A stretch of DNA of 64,000 nucleotides from Apoderus coryli (GCA_911728435.2 OU452202.1:18145135-18209134), one strand, 5' to 3'; shown: positions 1 to 10,260, counted from the first letter of the stretch. The notes: generated by a model not told the origin, from the sequence alone. Translations and numbers: made by a program.

Positions 1-1
1 G

Positions 2-1128
2 TATTGGGTCTGCCAGATAACTTTTTTTTTTTGAAAATATTATAAAAGAAAAACTGCTGAATATTTTCTCAAATTTCTTTTTTTATTTGACAGTACAATC
101 CTTACGGTTAATAATGACAAATAATTTCATTCAAATGGCTGCCTCGGCTGGCCATGTAGTAGCCTACACGATCGGTCCAATTTTTAAGCACATTATCGAT
201 TGTGTGCAGCTGTATTTCACCAATGGCTTCACGAATATTGTCTTTTAAAGCGTCAATTGTCTCTGGCTTGTCGGCGTAACACTCATCTTTGACGGCACCC
301 CACAAATAATAGTCCAACGGTGTCAAATCGCAGCTCCGAGGTGGCCAAACGACATCAGCTCTGCGGCTGATAATGCGATCTTCAAAAACAGGGCGCAAAA
401 CATCGAGTGTAGCTTCGGCTGTGTGGCACGTAGCGCCGTCCTGTTGAAACCAAATGTTGCCAATATCCTCCTCTTCAATTTTTGTGAACAAAAATTCGTT
501 CAACATGGCCCGATAAGATCGCCATTGACTGTAACGGCCACTCCTTGCTCATTTTCGAAGAAAAATGGCCCAATTATGCCTCCGGACCAAAATCCGCACC
601 AAACAGTGACTCGTTTTGGGTGCATCGGCTTTTCAATGTATGCGTGCGGGTTTTCTGTGCCCCAAATGCGACAATTTTGCTTGTTTACATACCCGCCAAG
701 ATCAAAATGAGCTTAATCTGAAAAGATGATTTTTTTGGCAAAATCGGCATCTTCTGTAAGTCGATCGCAGGCCCACTGAGCGAAGCGAAAACGCATTGGA
801 TGGTCAGTTGGCTTCAACTCCTGAACCAATTGGACTTTGTATGGCGTCATACCAAGGTCTTTATGCAAAATTCCTCTCAATGATGTCTCCGAAATGTTCA
901 ATTGTTGAGACCGACGGTGAATTGATGTTGATGGCGCTTCACGCACACTTTCTGCCACAGCAGCAATATTCTCGGGTGTACGCACTGTTGTTCAAGCGTT
1001 TACACAACCATATTCGTTCAGCGGAAGGATAAAACTAATTATCTGTCAAATCAGACATGAGCTAAGTGTTACCCTTAACGAAATAAGTACTAGTTGAAAA
1101 AAAAAAACGTTAGATGGCGGACCCGATA
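2..1128 (-). mobile_element. mariner-family DNA transposon, internally deleted
   Basis: Both ends carry matching terminal inverted repeats: the left end reads TATTGGGTCTGCCAGATAAC and the right end, read inward on the other strand, reads TATCGGGTCCGCCATCTAAC. Each is followed by a homopolymer tract. The body encodes mariner transposase on the minus strand. At about 1.13 kb the element is shorter than the usual 1.3 kb mariner, and the N-terminal DNA-binding part of the transposase is missing, which suggests an internal deletion. Ending on TA at both sides fits the TA target preference of the superfamily. The copy is dead as a source of transposase, but with both ends present it could in principle have been mobilised in trans. 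Confidence 0.9.
108..985 (-). pseudogene. mariner transposase remnant (catalytic part, disrupted)
   Basis: Two reading-frame blocks on the minus strand together cover most of a mariner transposase. Block 713-985 starts with RTPENIAAVAESV, the linker after the DNA-binding domain, and ends at FAKKIIFSD, the first catalytic aspartate region. Block 108-506 holds WFQQDGATCHTAEATLDVLR and PPRSCDLTPLDYYLWGAVKD, the second and third catalytic aspartate regions of DD34D-type enzymes. Between them the frame continues with recognisable residues (for example WGTENPHAYIEKPMHPKRVT) but is broken by an in-frame TAA near 712 and a single-base frameshift near 510. The N-terminal helix-turn-helix region is absent. 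Such enzymes cut and paste DNA at TA sites; this copy cannot encode a working one. Confidence 0.9.
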
Positions 1129-1183
1129 TTAGAAACAAAATTTAAACATTTGAGTTTTGATATTCATTCAACTAACATGTACA

Positions 1184-2432
1184 CCCAATAAACACACGTA
1201 GGTACGTAAAAAAACGTTTAAATTTACTAATAACGTTTTATTAAAATCGTGTTTTTCATACGTAGAATCTACTCAAAAACGTCGCGGTATTAAACGTTAC
1301 ATACAACGTGTAAAGAGAAACGTTTTATATTGGTGAATAAATAACAACTTTGTGTGGTGTTCAAAACACGTCAAAACTACGTTGATAGTAATATTTTTAA
1401 AACGTTTCCAGAATATGTCGAATACACGTAGAAAATAAACGATACATACACGAATTTTATTGTTAGATATTTATTTTTAAACAACGTTTCTAAAGAACAT
1501 TGACTAAACGTGTACTTGTATTTTTAAAACAATGCATTTATTAACGTAATATTGACGTATATTGTAAGGATTTTTTAAAGTTTAGTGCAGCATGTAAAAG
1601 TTTGAATAAATCGTTTAAAAAATCAGGTTGGTAATTATTTTTTAGGTACGTCAACTTTAATTTTTAGGTGCAGTTGTACACATGAAAGTTTAAATATAAC
1701 TGCACCTAAAAGTTTTTACATGCTGCACTAAACAAACTTTAAAATATCCTTACAATATACGTCAATATTACGTTAATAAATATATTGTTTTAAAAATACA
1801 AGTACACGTTCATTCAATGTTCTTTAGAAGCTAGAGCTATTAAGCTGTTAATAAATCGGCGATTTTTAAATGGTGAGAAACCATCGTATTGGTTCTGACA
1901 GTGACGGTCACTTACGCTGTCGAATTGGGAAAGTTGAGTACACTAGTAAACGGTTTGTTCCGACACGTTTTATTGGTTGCGAGAAACGTTAAAAACCCGT
2001 ATTGATAAACGTCACACATGCGATCCGCTTAGTACGTTATTTTAACATAAAGATAATGACTGTTACATTTTCGTTAGGAAAATACGACAATAAGACGTTT
2101 TTTATTTCTATTACTAAAGATTAACTTATTATACGTTGGTTTTAACGTATACAAAACGTTAATTTTATTAGACCTATATGGTTAGACAGTATGTTAGAAA
2201 GTATCTTAAAAAAACGTATTGTAATATAATAAATTTAACATTCAAAATAAGGTCATATTAACCTAAAAGTTTTCTTAAGTTAGATTTTGGTCAGAAATGT
2301 TCGTATTAAAAACGTTGAATTTAAACGGTGTTATTTTGTACCAAAATATATATATATTTTTTAAACGTACACATTTAATCAACCAATGAAACGTTGATTT
2401 TACGTTTAAAAAACGTATGTGTGTTTACTGGG
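1184..2432. mobile_element. ACGT-rich DNA element with terminal and internal inverted repeats
   Basis: The segment begins CCCAATAAACACACGTA and ends with the reverse complement of CCCAGTAAACACACATA, giving terminal inverted repeats that continue imperfectly inward through A/T-rich ACGTTT-containing sequence. Its centre is a long palindrome, entered separately. By my hand count the 1.25-kb segment holds about 35 copies of ACGT, often as AACGTT or AAACGTTT, far more than flanking DNA of similar composition. No convincing transposase reading frame is present. I could not identify an unambiguous target-site duplication. It is probably a non-autonomous DNA transposon of a family I do not recognise. 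Confidence 0.65.
1488..1829. repeat. Long internal palindrome of the ACGT-rich element
   Basis: About 115 bases at 1488-1602 reappear as their reverse complement at about 1709-1829 with only a few mismatches and one 4-base indel. A shorter hairpin sits in the spacer, pairing TTTTAGGTGCAGTT (about 1662-1675) with its complement at about 1699-1712. The transcribed or single-stranded form would make a nested stem-loop of more than 300 bases. Confidence 0.85.
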
Positions 2433-2599
2433 CATTAAGTACATTAAGAACTTTACATTTTTTTTTGGCCAAAAAGTAAAGGCATTATTATTATTATGTT
2501 TTTTTTTTATCAGGATATTTCCGTAGTTTGCTCCAGTAGTGTTGGGACCCGGAAGACGAGGAACACTCTGTTTGTAACACTTTTCTGACCACGGGACAT

Positions 2600-2857
2600 G
2601 TGCCTAAGATTGCAGATTTTTGGGATCAATCAGGTTCCTGGACAGACAGAGTGCGCAATGAAGACGTGCTTAGGAGAATGTCAAAAGATCTCGAGGTCAT
2701 GTTTACACTTAAAAATCGAAAATTAGAATACTTCGGACACATACTTAGGAATCACATGTACGAACTTCTCAAGCTGATCATAGAGGGTAAAATTGAAGGC
2801 AAGAGAGGCCCTGGACGCCGAAGAATATCACGGCTAAGGAATTTAAGACAATGGTAA
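2600..2857 (+). pseudogene. RTE-type non-LTR retrotransposon, C-terminal fragment
   Basis: The frame reads SWTDRVRNEDVLRRM, then LKNRKLEYFGHILRN, then LIIEGKIEGKRGPGRRR. This is the region after the RT thumb that is characteristic of RTE/BovB-like ORF2 proteins, and it resembles the C-termini of the copies at 34.5 kb and 37 kb. The RT domain itself is absent and the frame stops after the LRQW region, so this is a short, truncated relic. The upstream 100 bases do not read as a continuation of the protein. Confidence 0.75.
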
Positions 2858-2887
2858 GAGTAATCCAATCCAAACACTTTTAATTTT

Positions 2888-3310
2888 CTAATAAAGTCTT
2901 TTTGTATTAAACCTGTTGCAGAAACAAAAAATCGGAATGGTTCTCACGCGACGTAGCTTGTGTATTTTCTGGATTTCATAAGTAAGTTGTTCATATTTAT
3001 TTATCTTTTCTCCATAGGTTTTTTTAATAATGCCGTCAAGGGGAACACCTATATCTATGACATATCCCTCTCTTCTTGACTTATCAACAGTGACAATATC
3101 TGGTCTATATTTTGCACCAAATGACCAGATCTTTCGATTATAGTGTCTCAATAAACTACAAGATTAGATATATCTATTTTCCATTTAGGTATGTATTTTT
3201 AGGCAGTCCAATATTCTTTACTAATTTATAGTTTTTACAGATGCCTTGGTGAATAACTTTCCAGACCATGTTGTGAAGCCCCAGATAGTCTGTTGGTGCA
3301 AACACTGGGT
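2888..3310 (-). pseudogene. R4/Dong-like retroelement C-terminus with restriction-like endonuclease region
   Basis: Minus-strand block 2888-3151 contains PDIVTVDKSRREGYVIDIGV and GEKINKYEQLTYEIQKIHKL. The pattern of PD, a following DK and the ID of the next strand fits the PD-(D/E)XK endonuclease domain at the C-terminus of R2/R4/Dong-clade elements. Upstream, at about 3180-3310, the same gene remains visible as GLHNMVWKVIHQGICKNYKL, interrupted by stops. It is a decayed fragment in an element class different from the RTE piece just before it. The clade assignment is inferred from motif memory. Confidence 0.6.
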
Positions 3311-3319
3311 ATCCCGCCA

Positions 3320-4130
3320 TTATTATTATTATTTACTTTACAATTTACCACGCAACAACGATTCCGCATTTTAAAACTTTAAGATACAAGATAAATAATA
3401 ATTATATTCCCTTATCTAGGGAAGTATATTTATATGAAATCAATAAATACAACACGCACGTAGAATATTAGAATTTCAACTTGAAGAAAAAAGTAGAAAC
3501 ATCATACCAATGTTTTCTAATAGACTTTTATAGAAATCTTTCGTTTTAACTCTGAGCTGTAAATAGTAGTAAAATTATATTTCCAAATTTTAATACCCAT
3601 ATTGTTATCAACTTCCTCGGAAAAGCTAGACTAATTATTAATACATAGTGCATCTATCGTATTTTGTTTCTATTTGCAACAATAAGCAGTTAGAGGTAAA
3701 ACAAGAATGTTTAAATATCACAAGGGGAAAGTGGAAAACTATTTTCCTCACTTCAATAATTATTATTCTGTTATATAATTAGTTTTACTCTCGCGCAAAT
3801 TTTAAACTGGTTCAAATCTATTATCAGTAGTTGATACATAGAGGTATATTCTACATATCTCAATATGTTTTTCATTAAAAATTACTGCAGAAATTTCATG
3901 CAGTTTGGATGGAAAATACAAGGGCTGATATTATTGAAGCTGGCTTTAACGATAACTTAGTAGATTCTATTTTTTAAATTCAGCACTCTGTATATTGAGT
4001 ACAAAGCGCTCAAACGAAAAGTGACATACAGAAATTCTTTTGTTAGCGGATTGGCTTACTAATTTTCAACACCCTGTATACACATAAACGTAAGAAAAAC
4101 ACTCAACTATGTTGAAACTGTGTAGTAAAT
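3320..4130. other. AT-rich stretch without recognisable genes
   Basis: I see no coding or RNA feature here. An ACACCCTGTA-type repeat terminus lies at about 4069-4078, one of many in the window. Confidence 0.5.
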
Positions 4131-4262
4131 GTAGACGTAAATAATGAAATAAACTGTAAATAAAAAATCTCCGCGACACAACTGGGGCTCGAACCCAACA
4201 TCTCTCGATTGCTGGTTAGATGTTCTACCATTTGAGCTAGCGTGGCGCATTGCGCAAATCGC
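4131..4262 (-). mobile_element. tRNA-derived SINE, family B
   Basis: On the minus strand the head reads as a tRNA relic: TAGCTCAAATGGTAGAACA resembles the A box and GGGTTCGAGCCCC matches the B box of an RNA polymerase III promoter. The anticodon arm does not fold into a normal 7-base loop and the acceptor stem pairs poorly, so this is not a working tRNA gene. An A/T-rich tail follows. A second, diverged copy in the same orientation lies near 53.9 kb. Confidence 0.65.
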
Positions 4263-4264
4263 GC

Positions 4265-5290
4265 TCAACTGGCATACAAAAAGAAGAAAGTAACACTGAG
4301 GGATTCAGTATGAAGAAGAATAATGTTTTTATGGTACGATTTACCAAACGTGAAATAACACCCGATGTTTTCCCCATGCCATGAACTAACAGTCCTCATA
4401 AGATTTACTGTAATAAAACAATGGATATTTTTCTATACTTAGATTCACGGCTCACAAAAAAAAAACTTTCTAGAAAAAGCAGATAATATATTATTATATA
4501 AGAGCCCATTGAATTAATGTTAAACTGCAGAAACAAGTTATAATTCAGGGCGATCGATGGCTTGAAATAGTAGAAGTTGATGTTGAACTTTGGCTTTAAA
4601 TGCCAATTCCATATACGTGAATTTAAATTTTATCACATAGTCAAGGATTTCCTACTATTACATAAAATTTACTGCCTCAGAAATCATTTGAAATTTCGTT
4701 ATTAAACATTATTCGACTGCATTAAGTTGAGTTATATTTACCTTTTTCAATTATCCTTTGGCTATTTTGTGAAACATTTGCCTACTTCACTGACTTTTAA
4801 TTTAGTTTTGACCACTCGTTGTTGGTCATTTTGTTGTTGTCTCAATTGCTAAACCACTGTATCTACAAATTTGTATGTTGTATAGTTGGGTGGAAAGGAG
4901 TTCAAATGTCTCTTTCTGAAGTTGTGGACAATTTATGTCTAGTGTGTCCTCCGTCTCTGGCTTTCTGTGTGCTTTTCCACTTACCACTTGACTTTCTGTC
5001 CCTTATTACTCCTTATTAGAGATGATACACTTGAGATGCCCGGCTTGAAAACTACTTTGCAGAGTGCCCGTCACATCGTCTTAAATTTGTCTTTGTTTCC
5101 GTAAAATGTCTATACAGAGTGAGATAGTACAAATGCGACAGTGTACCTTGATGCCAAAAATGTATTAATATAAAGAACCGTTAGAAGAAGGTTTTGTTAA
5201 GAGCTGAGGTTATAACTCTCTAGACATTTTATTAATTTATTTTGAGATTCAACTACAACAAATAAAAAATAGCATAATTGTTACGTGTAC
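4265..5290. other. AT-rich stretch without recognisable genes
   Basis: Open frames here are short and carry no recognisable motif. The last part may be 3' untranslated sequence of the minus-strand retrotransposon that follows. Confidence 0.4.
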
Positions 5291-5299
5291 CTACGTAAA

Positions 5300-6690
5300 C
5301 TATGATTTTAAAAAGTAAAATGAATGCCGCCTAGTGCTCAAAGTTATCAGATTAAAACGACCCAGCAGAGTGCTGTGAGGAAACCGAATGACTGGGTAAA
5401 CTCCATCAGATCGAAACCAGAGGTACTTAGGGAAATGACGTTGGACTCTTTCAATATTTGTTGAATGTATGCCGGATTTAACGAATGAGTTGATAAGAGT
5501 AATGAGAATGAGGGTTTGCGGGGACTTAAAATGTTTAGAATTACGCATAACAAAACCAAGATGCCGAAATTACGCTATTGTAATGATCTATAAAGGTCAG
5601 CTTACTACCAAAGGAAATATCTAAATCCTTAATTTGATCACACATGGTCAACTGGTTATTATTTAGATAATATGATGTTTCTATGGGCATTACTTTATGT
5701 GTATAACAAACAGAAAAACACTTTCTTATATTTAAATGCAAGTTGTTACGTACAGAACACGCCTAAACCCTATCCAAGTCCACCTCAAGCAGAGACCATC
5801 GGCAGCACTGGAAATCACAGTGAGTTGTTGGTTACATAATTAAAACAATAATGGGCCCAGAACCGAGCCCTGGGGCACCCCAGAAGTCGCCACAATATTC
5901 AGAGACCTGAATCCTTTGTACTCTACATACTGCGAGCTTTCCTGTAAATAGGACTGCAAGAATATAAGGATATTTTTTGAGAGACTGAAACGAGAAGACT
6001 TAGTAAATAGGATACCATGATCAAGCATGTCGAAGGCCTTAGAGAAGTCACTAGCTACTACCAAATTATTCAGACAAGAACTGCGTTAAGACTACTAAAC
6101 TGCCCGGAATAAAGCCATGTTCGACAGAAGAAATTTGTCGGTTTACGTTTAATTCAAAAACTTTCGCAAAACACGATTGAATGGCGATAATTCACCACAT
6201 CACGTTTATCATATTTTCCGATAAACTGGAGTCACTCTAAATGATTTCGAAATGGACGGGCAAACGCATGATTGCAAGGCGAGATCGAAAATATCACACG
6301 ATCGCTTAGCAAGCACTGCACAACATTCTCTAATCAAGAAAGATGTTATACCATCAGGACCCGATGTAAGTTTTGACTTTAATCTTCGCACCGCTTCATG
6401 AACATCAGATTCAGCAATCCTGCGATCAGTCAACAAGGATACGTTCAATGACTCAAGCATACCATCATCAATATCGAAAGTGTGGGAATTAACATAGGAC
6501 GTACCGAAATATTTCGCAAATTTATTCACAAGCCCCTGCTGACCCTGAATATCCTCACCATTATAAACCACATAACCAGGCAAATGTCCAATATTTCTTC
6601 GATATTTGATAAAAGAGAATAAATTTCCAAGGTCAGTATTGAGTCTACGCTCAGCCTCACTCAAATACATTTTGTAGGAAGAGTCTATCT
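5300..6690 (-). pseudogene. Jockey-like non-LTR retrotransposon, RT remnant
   Basis: Four minus-strand blocks in order make up most of an RT. Block 6209-6670 carries the lead-in region with LTSGPDGITSFLIRECC. Block 5840-6064 carries DFSKAFDMLDHGILFTKS and SGVPQGSVLGPLLF, which are RT motifs A and B. Block 5541-5741 has the thumb region with LNNNQLTMCDQIKDLDISF. Block 5300-5548 has the C-terminal tail with ERVQRHFPKYLWF. Frames shift between blocks and the YADD region is lost in the gap between 5741 and 5840. Neither the endonuclease domain nor an upstream ORF is visible, so the copy is truncated at its 5' end. Confidence 0.85.
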
Positions 6691-6699
6691 CTAACTTTA

Positions 6700-7440
6700 G
6701 ATATGATATAGGTAAATGAGAGGCATTGGACTATCAGGGGGTCGGAGAGGAAGAATGATGGGAAAAGATGAATAAAGTAACTTCAGATTATTGAAATCAT
6801 GTTCTAATACAATGTTTCGCGTAGTATTTTCTCTTCATCAGGTTGAAATATAAACAAAAAACCTTTGACAAAGAAACTGATGAACAAAGAAACAACTAAA
6901 CATTTTAAAAATAACAAAAGAATAGAAATAAGATCAGTTGACACAGGGTCAACTACTTACGGTTCATTTCATATAATTCAAAAACAAAAAAAGGAATGAA
7001 AAAAAAATATTTCTACTTCTAATAGTGTAATAATATGGCCAATAAATATATCATTTCAAATATATGCCGAAAGTTATAAAAGAAACAGACCATATCAAGA
7101 GAGTAATGAAATCCATTAGTTCAGCACAAATATTAAATTCAGTGTGTATGTCTGTTATTGTATTGTAGGGACCATTAGTACTTGTCAGAGGAAGACAATA
7201 GATTTCTGTCTGCCTTCATCCAATAATTTATTATTTATATTATGTCGAGTGGAGAAAATTCGGAAACCCCGTTTGTTTTAACCTGAACACAATTGCTTTT
7301 ATCATTCCCTTTAAACCTGCTTGCATATCCTATTACAAGATGTCTCCGAAATTATTATTCTTTGAAGCATTTCCTATTCGTTGATGTTCCACTAAAAGTT
7401 TCAGTTTGCCTATAAATAGAAAAGCGGAATGGAAATTTTT
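6700..7440. other. Intergenic stretch with one weak hammerhead-like core
   Basis: Apart from the CTGATGA/GAAAC motif at 6814-6841 (minus strand), I see no feature. Confidence 0.4.
6801..6850 (-). ncRNA. Hammerhead-ribozyme-like core, degenerate
   Basis: On the minus strand CTGATGA (6835-6841) is followed 16 bases later by GAAAC (6814-6818), which is the order and roughly the spacing of the two conserved strands of a hammerhead core. The intervening stem II pairs poorly, so I regard it as a decayed copy or a chance match. It is kept because better examples occur at 10.2 and 10.6 kb. Confidence 0.25.
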
Positions 7441-7468
7441 TACTCACCGGGATAAGTAAAGGATATAC

Positions 7469-7716
7469 CTACAGGAATAGTGTTACAATACACAATTCTC
7501 TAACCGCTAACAATAATTCTTCTTCTTCTCTCTCTATCCAAGTTATGGCCTCCCTTAGCAATGATTCAGAAATATTGTTCAGGTAAAATTCGCTCCAGCA
7601 AAGATGCTCTGAAGAAACGGACAGGATGAACAACGAAATGCTAGCTAGTGTAAATTTGACGCAGGATTTACCAGGAAGCATGGTTTCTATAAGTTTAGTT
7701 TTCTGTCTAAAAAAGA
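7469..7716 (-). CDS. Putative first coding exon of a secreted or membrane protein
   Basis: The minus-strand frame starts at ATG 7681-7679 in the context GAAACCATG. It opens with a basic stretch, MLPGKSCVKF, then the hydrophobic run TLASISLFILSV and a small-residue end, which reads like a cleaved signal peptide. An acidic, probably helical segment follows (ESLLREAITWIEREEEELLL). A pyrimidine-rich acceptor (TCTTTTTTAG) ends about 35 bases upstream of the ATG. The frame closes at a TAG at 7471-7469. Two possible donors are near the end: GTAGGT just before the stop, and a textbook CCGGTGAGTA at about 7442-7451 beyond it. I do not recognise the protein, no other exon was found, and chance cannot be excluded. 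Confidence 0.3.
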
Positions 7717-8081
7717 TTGAACATTATTAAAAACGTTCATTTAAATATGATTGTGTAAATAGGAAAATGTAGTGAATCGGACAGGCTAAAACGAGATAAT
7801 TTAACCAACAAAACACTGTGATCAAATCTGTGAAATGTCAGAATATATAGGTAATCTACCTATCAAGATTGAATGCTCCTATGTGAATTGCAACTTTGGA
7901 TGGGTGATCATTTGTGAATTCATAAAACGGACCAGCCAATGGACTATCTAAGTTTTAGAATGAGTTGGGTTGCGTGATATTTGTGCGATACTCAGCGCAA
8001 TTTGCTCCTGAAATGTGACAGTTAGTCCAAAAAGGTTGCAGTGTTTTGTTTTGGCCCAACGAGTGAAAACTGATTGTCTAC

Positions 8082-8345
8082 GTGTACTACTTTATTCACG
8101 ATCTTAAAAAATCGGTTGTGTCCCCTCAAAACTGTCCCGACAAGATAGAATATAATCAAAAATATATGGCTTGCGTAACGACACATAATTTTAATAATAA
8201 TTATTATTCTAATAATAGTATTTCCATTATTTCCAATAAACTAACTACTTTATTCACAAAAATTAGAAAATAAAATTGCCAGAGCTGGGATTCGAACCCA
8301 GAACCTTCCGCATGCGAAGCACACGTTCTATCAATGACGCCAAAA
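8082..8345 (-). mobile_element. tRNA-derived SINE, family A, copy 1
   Basis: On the minus strand GGCGTCATTGATAGAACGTG is followed by CTTCGCATGCGGAAGG and GGGTTCGAATCCC. These correspond to the D-arm/A-box, an alanine-tRNA-like anticodon arm with CGC in the anticodon position, and a perfect B box. The A/T-rich tail (TTTTCTAATTTTTGTG, then TTAGTTTATTGGAAATAAT) is shared with the copy at 40.4 kb. The shared tail shows it is a SINE and not a single-copy tRNA gene. Confidence 0.75.
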
Positions 8346-8503
8346 ACCCTTTATCAAGTTCCCTATGCGGGAAAGTATCATTATCATGTAACCTGCGAAT
8401 CTCAGAGTCGAGACTTAACATGAAAAATGGAACAGTGCATCATTTGGCTCATATTGTTCTTCGGTCTTTTCGGTAGAAATTCCTTAAGTCTATCAACAAA
8501 ATG

Positions 8504-8565
8504 GTCCCACTTTATTGTATGCCCTGTAGAGACGAGTTTCTACAGGGCATACAATAAAGTGGGAC
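8504..8565. repeat. Perfect 27-bp hairpin with 8-base loop
   Basis: The arm at 8504-8530 starts GTCCCACTTTATTGTATGCC. It is matched without mismatch by its reverse complement at 8539-8565, leaving the loop GACGAGTT. Perfect identity implies recent origin, purifying selection on the stem, or an artefact. Confidence 0.9.
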
Positions 8566-8636
8566 TATTTATTTCATAAACATTTATTTATTATGATTTT
8601 TAATTTATTTATGTTATTTCGATCTAGTAGTAGTAG

Positions 8637-9808
8637 CAGAGCTGGGTTTGGATACAGGGTTCGAAGTATCCGGATACCGGAGACTTTAAGGTGGGATACT
8701 ACACACTTATTAAGTACCTGGATACGGATACTGTATAAAGCGATAGAGTAATAATGCAATAAGCGGAGGCGGCAACATTTATAAAATAACGAAAAACTAC
8801 AGAAAAGCTCGTTTATAACGTAATGTACTCGTGGGACTTCAAAATTGCGTTATAAGGGTAAGTACGAAATAACCGTCTACGCTATAATAATAATAATAAT
8901 AAAAAAAAAAAAAAATAATGCTTTATTTGCCTATATAACAATATTGGCATCGTCACATTCAGTTTGTACATAAATAAATATACAATATAAACAAACAAAA
9001 TACTCAAACAACAAATGCGTGTGTAAATAGTACAAATACAAAACAGTAAAACAAAGTACATAAAAATCACTTAAAACTTCAATAAATAGTCTCATAGTCA
9101 AATATTACAACAACAATCAACAGACTATAATATAACTTAAGATTAAAAAAGCACTAGAGTGTAAAAAATTCACTCAAAATTTGTAGGTCGTTGACATATA
9201 TAGTAAATAAAAGTGGACCAAGAATTGAGCCCTGGGGTACTCCGGTTGTCACAGGCCTTACTTCAGACCTCTCTTCCATATAGTCAACTAACTGGTGTCG
9301 ATCACTCAAGTAAGATCTTATGAAATTAAGAGCATTTGGTCTAATGCCATATAGGGGAAGTTTCTTTAAGAGAATCGCATGAGAAACACAGTCAAATGCT
9401 CTAGAAAGATCGCAAAGTACAGCCGTCAGAATGTGTCCTTGTTCCATTGCACCCACTATAGACTGCACTAACCTCATCAATGCCAGCTTGGTAGATCTTT
9501 GCTTTCGATATCCATACTGTGTTTTTTTGTAAAGTTTTTCGTTATTTCATAAATATTGCCCAGTTTTGACGTCATTCTAGCGATACTATTGGTTAGGAAT
9601 TGTATCCGAAAGTTCAAAAATGTATCCGGATACATATGGAATCCACATTTGGAGTAATCGGATACAGGAAATGTACTCGATTACCGAATACTTGGTATAT
9701 TTTTCCGAGGCGGATACGTATATTGATTGTATCCAATATATATATATGGAAAGTACTCGAATACCGCGTTCGCATAGTGAAATTGTATCCGGATACTGCC
9801 CAGCTCTG
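8637..9808. mobile_element. hAT-like non-autonomous element with GTATCC subterminal repeats
   Basis: The left end starts CAGAGCTGGG and the right end finishes with its reverse complement CCCAGCTCTG. Both subterminal regions are packed with GTATCC/GGATAC, several times as the palindrome GTATCCGGATAC, on about 170 bases at the left and 220 bases at the right. Terminal CAG and clustered subterminal repeats fit the hAT superfamily. The 8 flanking bases on the two sides agree only partly, so the target duplication is degraded or the boundary is slightly off. A retrotransposon fragment is inserted between the two halves. Confidence 0.65.
8885..9540 (-). pseudogene. Jockey-like retrotransposon fragment nested in the hAT-like element
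   Basis: The minus-strand frame 9154-9480 contains [20 protein letters not shown] (RT motif A), then [20 protein letters not shown] (motif B). Upstream residues continue to about 9540. The 3' end carries a tail of repeated TTA units plus a T run at 8885-8917 on the plus strand. The copy is 5'-truncated just before motif A. The segment between the frame and the tail is probably 3' untranslated sequence, and the YADD and thumb are missing, so an internal deletion is likely. It lies between the two halves of a hAT-like element and so inserted later. Confidence 0.75.
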
Positions 9809-9809
9809 C

Positions 9810-10170
9810 TGGATAGCCAACTAATGATTTCATAATAAATCCTATTTATTATTTAAATTGGATATCAAAATTCGCTTCAAAAAATGCGTATAACATCGTG
9901 GCAGATGGACCTGTGGAATTGAACCCGAAACTAAATAACGCTGAACAGAATAGAGTTGTCTGAATGGGACACTACCGTTGAAGTTTTTTGACTATGGAAA
10001 AAGCGGTTTTATGTTTTCAAAAATCAGGTTTCGGAGTAACTAAAGTGTATTGAAAATTTATTCAACCTCTGGCAAAAATATCTTAAAGACGATAACACCA
10101 TTTTGGATAACAAATATTTCAATAATACAGAATCAAAATTAAAGAATTTTAAAATAAAGTGGAGTAGAAT
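9810..10170. other. AT-rich stretch without recognisable genes
   Basis: I see nothing recognisable here. Confidence 0.4.
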
Positions 10171-10194
10171 GATGTAATTCAGGAAATAAAAGTC

Positions 10195-10260
10195 TACTTA
10201 CATACATGTTTCGGAGCACCATGCTCCATCATCAGTGGTTAGTCAATTTACGAAAAGCTA
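10195..10260 (-). ncRNA. Hammerhead-ribozyme-like motif, copy 1
   Basis: On the minus strand CTGATGA (10229-10235) is followed by one T and the stem-loop GGAGCA-TGG-TGCTCC. The next bases are GAAAC (10208-10212) and then ATGTA, which can form a 2-bp stem III ahead of a possible cleavage position. Core strands and stem II are intact. Stem I is degraded, with only two pairs next to the core. Short-stem-III type I hammerheads are known from Penelope-like retroelements. No Penelope reverse transcriptase is visible nearby. Confidence 0.45.

Noticed and set aside
1870..1979. Frame reading DSDGHLRCRIGKVEYTSKRF in the ACGT-rich element
   Set aside because: Short, bounded by stops, and no similarity I can recognise; probably chance.
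4182..4258. Functional tRNA gene
   Set aside because: The anticodon arm would have a 14-base loop, the acceptor stem mispairs, and a second diverged copy exists, so a SINE head is the better call.
6868..6900. CTGATGAACAAAGAAAC on the plus strand as a hammerhead
   Set aside because: Only five bases separate the core strands, too few for stem II.
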